This document shows positions 8,001 through 11,647 of a stretch of DNA of 11,647 bases, piece after piece. Numbering within the stretch: position 1 is the stretch's first letter; every line of letters starts with the position of its first letter. A model generated the notes under the pieces. That model ran no database searches. It worked only from the letters and a program-made list of their open reading frames with translations, and was not told the DNA's origin. Made by a program: the position numbers and the translations under genes. The DNA comes from Saprospiraceae bacterium (GTDB taxonomy: Bacteria; Bacteroidota; Bacteroidia; Bacteroidales; JAIPBB01), in assembly GCA_021739805.1 (NCBI GenBank), contig JAIPBB010000165.1, forward strand, positions 1-11,647, in the 5' to 3' direction.

Positions 8001-8296
8001 AAATTGTTTAAACTTGCTTTGTATCTGTCGAACTGTTCTTTGTTTCCGCTTTTCTTTTCTCCTTCAAGGTCATTTGCTCCAATATCTTTAGCTTCGATAA
8101 AACCAACAGGAATATCTTTTTTTGTTAAGATGTAATCAGGAGCACCGCAAGTTTGTCGTTTCGGTTCATTTGTCGCCCTGATTGTTGGCACAAGACTTTC
8201 AATTAACTGCTGCAAATCGCCACGAAATGTATGTTCGGTTGCATTGCCAAGTTTATAGCGTTGGTTTAGGTTTGTGAGGTATTGGGAGGTGGTCAT
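5051..8296 (-). CDS. Single-chain type ISP/IIG restriction-modification enzyme
   Basis: The enzyme should methylate adenine N6 in its target and cut unmethylated DNA. In 1081 residues, order is: a PD-(D/E)XK nuclease (GAPDYIL at 51-57, FIEAK at 66-70, giving D54, E68, K70); a helical linker; the methylase with SAM motif I (LDPATGTGTF, near 387-396) and catalytic NPPY (513-516); then a C-terminal target-recognition region. Typical type ISP enzymes of about 1,600 residues also carry a helicase; none is seen here. The frame opens upstream at a TTG (8347), overlapping the preceding gene. The ATG at 8296 is preferred because conserved-looking sequence (TTSQYLTNLNQRYKLGNATE) begins there. Three small palindromes are inserted in frame (5271-5294, 5549-5609, 6906-6926). 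Hand-counted G+C is 58/120 at 7081-7200 but 30/120 at 6001-6120, suggesting an exchanged recognition module. No stop or frameshift is visible, so it is probably active. Confidence 0.9.
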   Translation of the reverse strand: MTTSQYLTNLNQRYKLGNATEHTFRGDLQQLIESLVPTIRATNEPKRQTCGAPDYILTKKDIPVGFIEAKDIGANDLEGEKKSGNKEQFDRYKASLNNLIFTDYLHFHLYIDGQFITKVEIGEITDKGIKALPENFASFENLINDFCVHIGQTIKSPKKLAEMMAGKARLLSEIIEKSLTSDEENSEDSTLKEQMIAFKEVLIHDITPKGFADVYAQTIAYGMFAARLHDTTLEDFSRQEAAELIPKTNPFLRKLFGYISGPDIDDRIKWIVDSLAEVFLACNIEEILKNYGKATKMEDPIIHFYETFLSEYDPKLRKARGVWYTPAPVVNFIVRAVDDILKTEFDLPQGLADTSKTRITIDTQTADKRSSSGYKQGEQEVHKVQILDPATGTGTFLAEVVKHIHKKFEGQQGIWSNYVESHLLPRLNGFELLMASYAMAHLKLDLLLKETGYKATNLPAGKAGNQRFRVYLTNSLEEHHPDTGTLFANWLSTEANEANHIKRDTPVMCVIGNPPYSVSSTNKGEWIQNLIADYKKDLNERKINLDDDYIKFLRYGQHYIDKNGSGVLAYISNNSFIDGITHRQMRKNLLESFDKIYILDLHGNAKKKEVCPDGSIDKNVFDIMQGVSINIFVKTNDKKKADLGEVYHFDLQGKRNHKYETLNASTIFEIKWSKLAFKKPHYFFVPKDFESEEIYKQGFKIDNLFQVNNSGVSTDRDSLFLDNSTYKLSERIRILLNGEYESKFKDEFNVKDSTGYPLIKRISKKEFSSEFIIDYHYRPFDIKKIYFDKTIISRPAKDISNHFNKKNIYLIVPRQVNKEFHHIFSSRLICDSNITSSARLFGAGKLFPLYIYPETNEQQTIGQSTERTPNLNLEIINQIAEKLGLEFVSEKSSPGTSTGSVSGGSVSHSEVIEPVEMAPIDILDYIYAVLHSPTYREKYKEFLKIDFPRVPYPKDKETFWQLVKLGGEIRQIHLLESPVVEQYITQYPIDGDNVVSKLRFVTDGLTHQLGKVFINETQYFDNVPEIAWNFYIGGYQPAQKWLKDRKNRKLEFDDILHYQKIIVALTETDRLMKEIDGIEIE
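5271..5294. repeat. 24-bp perfect palindrome inserted in frame in the RM gene
   Basis: The sequence is AACTGATGGGTT followed by its exact reverse complement. In the protein it encodes the segment TDGLTHQL. The same palindrome with G/C in place of T/A at the two paired positions lies in non-coding DNA at 10763-10786. This shows it is a mobile or recurrent small repeat rather than native RM sequence. Confidence 0.75.
5549..5609. repeat. 61-bp inverted repeat inserted in frame in the RM gene
   Basis: Arms TTCGACAGGCTCAATG (5549-5564) and its complement (5594-5609) pair at 15 of 16 positions. Inside, GGACACTGAGCC occurs at 5576-5587 and 5591-5602, a direct repeat spaced 15 bases (five codons). 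The encoded stretch is low-complexity, STGSVSGGSVSHSEVIEPVE, unlike the flanking protein. It falls in the C-terminal region, probably a surface linker tolerant of insertion. From memory, similar 'TTCGACAGGCTCA' palindromes recur in Bacteroidota genomes; a search is needed to confirm that. Confidence 0.75.
6906..6926. repeat. GC-rich small palindrome inserted in frame in the methylase domain
   Basis: CCTGCC, a single bulged T, then TGCCGGCA and GGCAGG form a 10-bp hairpin broken only by the bulge. It is a GC-rich island in AT-rich sequence and encodes LPAGKAG within the protein between motif I and NPPY. It appears to be an in-frame insertion of a small repeat into a loop. Confidence 0.7.
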
Positions 8297-8333
8297 TGGG
8301 TTTTGGAGTTGGTTTTTTGTCAGCAGCTGCCAT

Positions 8334-9227
8334 TTATTTAATATCAAGCAATTTAATCAATTTTTTAATCTCTTTTTGCTTATCAAGTTTATGTTCTTTT
8401 AAAAGAAAAATGAAATTGTCATACAGTTTAGACTTCATTGGAGTTTGCATGGCTATGTTCATTTTTTTATCCGATGTTTGCTGGTAATCATATCCATAAG
8501 AATTTAAAAAAGCAAGATTAAGCATTTTTAAAATCTGAAACCATTGCCATCTAAGTCTATCTTCTTTAGTATTTACTCCGTCTAACAGTCTATAAAAACC
8601 TGTCAGTTCCTTCAGTTCATTAGTCGAAATCTCTTCCAAATATCGGTTATATGAACATATTTTATTCCCCTGAGTAACATTTTGGTATAATTCATCAAGA
8701 TTATTTTTAAAAATATGGTCAGTTTGGCTGCAATAATCATACTCAAATCCTTTAAAAAAAGCTGTATCTGAAAATATTCGACCATAAAATCTAATAAATT
8801 TGATAAATTCTAAATCATCGGAAGTTGCAATCGTTGTATCTAAATGAATAAGCTCCAATTCTATTTTTCTCATCCAAGCATAAACCGCCAAAATTCGATA
8901 AACAAAAGATTGAAAATAGTAATTGTCTGGATTATGATAATCTCCATTTATTTTCATCCATTCGAAATGCTTTTCATTAGAAAAATTCCAAAGTCTATAA
9001 TTCAAATTTTCACAGGCAGTCAATAAATGTCCTTTATTTGAAGCTAGTACATTCTTTATTTTTTTTCGCTGTTCAAACTTATGTTCTGAATTTAGTTTGA
9101 AAATCAAAAGCCTTTTTTCAATAAAATTCTTTGTCAGCAATGTCAAGCCTATTGTTACAAGTGATGTAGCCGCAGCTATCATCGCAGCAATTGCTTGAGG
9201 AGATTTTAAAAAATCAATCATAATCAT
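8334..9227 (-). CDS. Unknown protein with one N-terminal membrane segment, upstream of the RM gene
   Basis: The family of this 297-residue protein is not recognised. A single hydrophobic helix (about 11-32, AIAAMIAAATSLVTIGLTLL) is followed by a basic stretch (33-56), so it is probably an inner-membrane protein with a cytoplasmic, mostly helical body rich in aromatic and charged residues. No catalytic motif is evident. The stop at 8334 lies 37 bases from the RM ATG at 8296 on the same strand, so co-transcription is likely. Topology of this kind (helix plus helical cytoplasmic domain) is common in defence-associated sensor or effector proteins, but that is only an analogy. Starts at 9227 (M1) or 9221 (M3) are both possible; the TTG extension of the RM frame overlaps its 3' end by 14 bases. 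Confidence 0.7.
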   Translation of the reverse strand: MIMIDFLKSPQAIAAMIAAATSLVTIGLTLLTKNFIEKRLLIFKLNSEHKFEQRKKIKNVLASNKGHLLTACENLNYRLWNFSNEKHFEWMKINGDYHNPDNYYFQSFVYRILAVYAWMRKIELELIHLDTTIATSDDLEFIKFIRFYGRIFSDTAFFKGFEYDYCSQTDHIFKNNLDELYQNVTQGNKICSYNRYLEEISTNELKELTGFYRLLDGVNTKEDRLRWQWFQILKMLNLAFLNSYGYDYQQTSDKKMNIAMQTPMKSKLYDNFIFLLKEHKLDKQKEIKKLIKLLDIK

Positions 9228-9263
9228 TTATAGTTTTTTCAATATTGTAGTACATTGTTATGG

Positions 9264-9446
9264 TTGCCACAAACGTTGTGGCGTTGAAGGGAAGGTCTTA
9301 ATTGTATTAACCTTCCAAACTTTACTGAGCCTAATTTACAATATTACTAAATTTTCCGTCAAATCGTAGATTTGGCAGTGGTATTTTGAAACCCCGAACC
9401 CATAAAAACTACTGGCCGTCTTTGCTTTATTCGCCCTTGTTAGTGG
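9264..9446 (-). repeat. Structured intergenic element, attC-like ends (tentative)
   Basis: Read on the minus strand it opens GCCACTAACAAGGGCG and closes ACGTTTGTGGC. The end 9-mers GCCACTAAC and GTTTGTGGC are complementary at 8 of 9 positions. Inside are hairpins GCCACAA/TTGTGGC (9264-9280, 3-base loop), GGAAGGT/ACCTTCC with an inner TAAT/ATTA (9290-9316), and CAAATC/GATTTG (loop GTA, + strand, about 9360-9374). Integron attC sites are imperfect palindromes beginning RYYYAAC and ending GTTRRRY; this matches only loosely. The left part of the element supplies the last codons of the DUF2971 gene. It could be an attC-like site, another intergenic palindrome or a transcription terminator. Confidence 0.4.
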
Positions 9447-10197
9447 CTGGGCTTTCTTTATATTTTAATGATTGTAATCGTAATGTTTCGGGATTTATTA
9501 TCATTTTCTCAAACTGAGGTCTTAATCCTTTATCTTTAAGCATCTTTATAGTCTTTACTTCGTTTAATTTACTAGAGTTGACTCCAAATATTACTTTCGA
9601 AATATAATGTAAGTCAAATGGTACAAATAAATAATGTCCATTTGTACTTGCAGAATATTTTGTCACATCTGTTGATGGATTTAAAATATCAATAATAAGC
9701 CTTACTTCTTTTTCATAGCACCATACTTTGGACTTTGTTGTCACTAATTCTAGTCCAATCTTGTTCTGATTTTTTCTTTTTAATTTTTCACGAAAAGTGG
9801 CTAAACTCTCTGGATAGTTGACTTCTGAAGGCCCACCTAAAAAATTATATTTTTCAAAATCTATCTCAAAGCATAATTGAGTATGTGATTGCCCATAATG
9901 CGCCCACATTAAGTAAGAATCCATCGAATCGTATTCTTTACAGAAACAGCTAATAAAGATAGAACTAAACACTTCAGAAAACATATAACTTTTTAGAACA
10001 TTAATGAAATTCGGTTCATTTTCAACGTATTCTTTCCAATCAAGAGGAGCTAAAAATGGACTATTGTCTAATGGGTCATTGAATTGGTCAACTCTTGTAA
10101 ACCTAAGATTTTGATTTTCTATCGTTTTAAATAATCCATCAAAAGTCATAAATCTATAAGATTTTCCGCTATATGTGTTATAAATGTCTTCTTTCAA
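9427..10197 (-). CDS. DUF2971 family protein
   Basis: The 256-residue protein shows the DUF2971 pattern. It has YRF near residue 14, FNDPLD (39-44), ISCFC (82-86), L-M-W-A-H-Y-G (96-102), C-F-E-I-D (109-113), V-N-Y (126-128), and K-V-W-C-Y-E-K-E-V-R (157-166). The family is widespread in accessory regions and its biochemical function is not established; the conserved W/H/E residues hint at an enzymatic or ligand-binding site. No ATG exists upstream of residue 17 in this frame. A TTG at 10197 is the likely start because it retains the conserved YRF segment, and an in-frame stop lies a few codons upstream. The last residues (SPATNKGE) are encoded by the edge of the structured element at 9264-9446, so the natural C-terminus was probably replaced. 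It is probably its own unit, about 200 bases from the next gene. Confidence 0.82.
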   Translation of the reverse strand: MKEDIYNTYSGKSYRFMTFDGLFKTIENQNLRFTRVDQFNDPLDNSPFLAPLDWKEYVENEPNFINVLKSYMFSEVFSSIFISCFCKEYDSMDSYLMWAHYGQSHTQLCFEIDFEKYNFLGGPSEVNYPESLATFREKLKRKNQNKIGLELVTTKSKVWCYEKEVRLIIDILNPSTDVTKYSASTNGHYLFVPFDLHYISKVIFGVNSSKLNEVKTIKMLKDKGLRPQFEKMIINPETLRLQSLKYKESPATNKGE

Positions 10198-10324
10198 AAT
10201 TAATATTATTTAGGACAGTTGCCACTCTGTCTTGCCACTAACTTATATATACACATTACCACATTTCACCAACCACTCGTTGGTTATTTAATGCTTTGTT
10301 GGTTTTCAAAGATAAAGAAATATA

Positions 10325-10410
10325 TTTATGTGTTTGTAATTTATGGATAAAAAATTTGCAGGGAATAAATTTCAATGTTTTTTTATCATATATGATAGTA
10401 ATAAGGTAAT
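10325..10410 (+). repeat. 86-bp direct repeat, copy A
   Basis: It matches 10820-10905 at 81 of 86 positions by hand alignment. It contains the 14-bp perfect palindrome TATCATATATGATA (10384-10397) and ends inside the octamer array AATAAGGTAAT. Copy A continues into a complete AATAAGGTAATAAGGTT array and the palindromic element 10400-10596. Confidence 0.85.
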
Positions 10411-10596
10411 AAGGTTTTAGATCGAGGATAGACTTTTTTTTACTAAGGTTAATGGTCTAAAATTAAGGTTTTTATTGACATAAAAGGTGTTATTGTATTT
10501 TTATTACATAATTCTAAAAAAACCTTATTTTTTTATAAAAAGAAAAACCTTAGTAAAAAAAGCACACAACAACCTCACTAACCTTATTACCTTATT
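10400..10596. mobile_element. 197-bp nested palindromic element with octamer ends, no gene
   Basis: The ends are AATAAGGTAATAAGGTT (10400-10416) and its exact reverse complement (10580-10596). A second perfect pair of 16 bp, TTTTTTTACTAAGGTT, lies at 10435-10450 and 10546-10561, and a looser AAGGTTTTTA pair lies further in (about 10464-10474 with 10515-10528). Every arm carries the AAGGTT motif. The same 17-bp ends bracket the transposase gene at 11173-11616, so this is a likely non-autonomous relative moved by that enzyme or by a close homologue. Confidence 0.65.
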
Positions 10597-10762
10597 TATG
10601 CGATAATCATTAGTTTGAACTTCCAGAATAATAAATAATTTTGTTGTAATCGCAATTTTAATGGTATTGTTTTACTTAACAATTTTATTAATACAATTTT
10701 ACTTCCAGCCCATCAAAATAAAATTTAGCCTTTTTCACCGTTTGGGATATTCTATGTTTTCA

Positions 10763-10786
10763 AACTGAGGGGTTAACCCCTCAGTT
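10763..10786. repeat. 24-bp perfect palindrome, non-coding sister of the one in the RM gene
   Basis: AACTGAGGGGTT is followed by its exact reverse complement. It differs from the palindrome at 5271-5294 only at positions 7 and 18, which pair with each other, so the fold is preserved in both. A 10-bp palindrome CGGATATCCG follows at 10790-10799. Confidence 0.75.
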
Positions 10787-10819
10787 CTGCGGATATCCGG
10801 TTCGCTTGGGGCAAGGTTG

Positions 10820-10905
10820 TTTATTTGTTTTTAATTTATGGATAAAAAAATTGCATGGAACAAATTTCAATGTTTTTTTATCATATATGATAGTAATAAG
10901 GTAAT
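10820..10905 (+). repeat. 86-bp direct repeat, copy B
   Basis: It is the sister of 10325-10410 (five mismatches) and keeps the TATCATATATGATA palindrome (10879-10892). It ends in AATAAGGTAAT and then diverges into CCAGACGG instead of completing the second octamer. It marks the left edge of the transposase-side palindrome 10895-11177. Confidence 0.85.
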
Positions 10906-11177
10906 CCAGACGGACTTGCTTCGTTTCGTAAGGTTATTTTATGCAGGGTTCATTTTTCTACTAAGGTTTGTTTCAATAATTAAGCTTTGTTTGTTCGTTA
11001 GTAAGCATTTTTCACTAAGGTTTATTATTGTGAATATGCATTTATTTATGGGACAATAATTTCGAAAAATAAATTATTTCTATTTTATATAATATTCTTT
11101 TCATGTTAAACCTTATTTTTCTTTTTAACCTTAGTAGAAAATCAATGCCAGTAGGAAAAAAACCTTATTACCTTATT
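10895..11177. repeat. Nested palindrome next to the transposase gene
   Basis: The left outer arm is AATAAGGTAAT (10895-10905, incomplete) and the right outer arm is the full inverted octamer array (11161-11177). Inner perfect pairs are TTTTCTACTAAGGTT (10954-10968) with 11127-11141, and TAAGGTTTA (11015-11023) with 11107-11115. The design mirrors the element at 10400-10596 with a different middle, so the two are related by descent. The right arm contains the stop codon of the transposase gene. Confidence 0.6.
11161..11177 (-). repeat. Inner copy of the 17-bp octamer repeat bracketing the transposase
   Basis: AACCTTATTACCTTATT is the exact reverse complement of 11619-11635. On the minus strand it is two tandem AATAAGGT octamers plus T. 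The transposase TAA (11173-11175) lies inside it. Confidence 0.8.
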
Positions 11178-11616
11178 TAATAGGTTGAATAGTCTTTTCA
11201 TAAAATTCAATAAACTTTTCATATTCTTCTTTAAATGTCACTTTTATGTGATGCTCTTTTTGATTTAAAATATATTTACAAACCTTATCAACATCGCTTT
11301 TAGAAACCGAAAAAGCAGAAGCAGAATTTTGCCATTCAAAAACACCAATTGATAAATTATTTTCATTGATGAATTTTTTTGAACTATTTGCAATAATATT
11401 TGCCAAGTTATCTTCGGAAACATTAGGTGTACGAGAAACTAAAAAATGAATATGCTCAGGATTTACATAAATAGCATAAAGCTTGCAATCGTAGTTTTTT
11501 ACAACTCCAGTAATGAATTTTTCAATTCTTTCACGATGTTTTTCAGGAATAGTTTTTTGTCGATGTAAAGTCGTAAAAATAAAATGTGTATATAAATTAT
11601 TGTATTCTATTTTCAT
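11173..11616 (-). CDS. tnpA: IS200-like Y1 (HUH) transposase
   Basis: The 147-residue protein is a full-length member of the Y1 transposase family (IS200/IS605 TnpA and REP-associated relatives), normally about 130-160 residues. The metal-binding HUH motif is at 55-57 (P-E-H-I-H-F-L-V) and the likely nucleophilic tyrosine is Y115 (K-Y-I-L-N-Q-K-E-H-H). F-E-W-Q (93-96) and the A-F-S-V-S-K-S segment (101-107) are also typical of this group. It acts as a dimer on single-stranded DNA hairpins. The ATG lies 2 bases from one 17-bp octamer repeat (11619-11635) and the stop codon lies inside the other. No TnpB is visible, though the window ends 31 bases upstream. The flanking palindromes fit a REP-associated transposase as well as a simple IS200. 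Confidence 0.9.
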   Translation of the reverse strand: MKIEYNNLYTHFIFTTLHRQKTIPEKHRERIEKFITGVVKNYDCKLYAIYVNPEHIHFLVSRTPNVSEDNLANIIANSSKKFINENNLSIGVFEWQNSASAFSVSKSDVDKVCKYILNQKEHHIKVTFKEEYEKFIEFYEKTIQPIK

Positions 11617-11618
11617 TC

Positions 11619-11635
11619 TAATAAGGTAATAAGGT
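11619..11635 (+). repeat. Outer copy of the 17-bp octamer repeat bracketing the transposase
   Basis: AATAAGGTAATAAGGTT lies immediately upstream of the transposase ATG. It is the same sequence and orientation as 10400-10416 and is inverted relative to 10580-10596 and 11161-11177. The transposase promoter must be upstream of or inside it. Confidence 0.8.
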
Positions 11636-11647
11636 TTGTTTTTTATT

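Larger units (their letters stand above)
10198..11172. other. 975-bp gap without a convincing gene, filled with repeats
   Basis: No reading frame here looks like a real protein. The stretch holds the upstream region of the DUF2971 gene, including a hairpin ACCAAC/GTTGGT at 10268-10284 and a GCCACTAAC copy near 10234-10242. It also holds the two 86-bp direct repeats, the palindromic element 10400-10596, the 24-bp palindrome at 10763-10786, the 10-bp palindrome CGGATATCCG at 10790-10799, and the nested palindrome 10895-11177. About 160 bases (10600-10760) show nothing recognisable. A plus-strand frame of 73 codons (10838-11059) starts inside a repeat and is not accepted as a gene. Confidence 0.7.

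Noticed and set aside
8297..8347. TTG-initiated extension of the RM gene
   Set aside because: The extra 17 residues overlap the upstream gene and look unconserved, while an ATG at 8296 begins the recognisable N-terminus.
10325..10905. CRISPR array
   Set aside because: There are only two copies about 495 bases apart, with no regular spacers or nearby cas genes.
10838..11059. Plus-strand frame of 73 codons starting MDKKIAWNKF
   Set aside because: It starts inside the 86-bp repeat, runs through the nested palindrome and has cysteine/phenylalanine-rich composition typical of AT-rich non-coding DNA; copy A of the repeat stops after 26 codons.
1..11647. tRNA, rRNA or riboswitch genes
   Set aside because: No cloverleaf with a recognisable T-loop, no rRNA-like sequence and no known riboswitch core was seen on either strand.

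Overview
The window is AT-rich (about 30% G+C by eye) and every convincing gene lies on the minus strand, so it reads right to left. Start codons lack clear Shine-Dalgarno sequences. Gene families (DUF4349, small outer-membrane barrel, DUF2971, RhuM, single-chain type ISP/IIG restriction enzyme, IS200-like transposase) and the small palindromic repeats point to a member of the Bacteroidota. Species cannot be named from the sequence. This looks like an accessory or island region: ordinary hypothetical genes, a restriction-modification (RM) locus, gene fossils and several repeat families.

Layout from right to left. (1) 11173-11616: an IS200-like Y1 (HUH) transposase, bracketed within a few bases by a perfect 17-bp inverted repeat made of tandem AATAAGGT octamers. 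(2) 10198-11172: 975 bp without a convincing gene, but full of related nested palindromes, an 86-bp direct repeat in two copies and a 24-bp perfect palindrome. (3) 9427-10197: a DUF2971 gene whose last codons run into a structured element (9264-9446) that resembles an attC-like recombination site. (4) 8334-9227: an unknown protein with one N-terminal membrane segment, just upstream of (5) 5051-8296, a single-polypeptide RM enzyme with a PD-(D/E)XK nuclease, an N6-adenine methylase and a C-terminal specificity region. (6) 3917-4924: a RhuM-family protein, followed by a frameshifted fossil of another RM enzyme's C-terminus. (7) 3146-3808: a DUF2007-like protein with two membrane segments. (8) 2980-3130: a palindromic element with perfect 21-bp terminal inverted repeats that fills an intergenic gap. 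(9) 238-2964: four genes, namely an outer-membrane barrel, a four-helix membrane protein, a GNAT acetyltransferase and DUF4349. The last three are almost contiguous. (10) 1-237: a truncated copy of the start of the four-helix membrane gene, then a 15-bp-stem hairpin.

The functional core is the RM locus. The RM enzyme should methylate host DNA and cut unmodified DNA. The membrane protein and RhuM are its close partners by position only. The most interesting signals are three different palindromes inserted in frame in the RM gene, one of which recurs in non-coding DNA with compensatory changes; RM 3'-end fossils at the RhuM borders; a sharp drop in G+C over the presumed target-recognition region; and the nested octamer system around the transposase. 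No known multi-gene defence system beyond restriction-modification could be identified with confidence.
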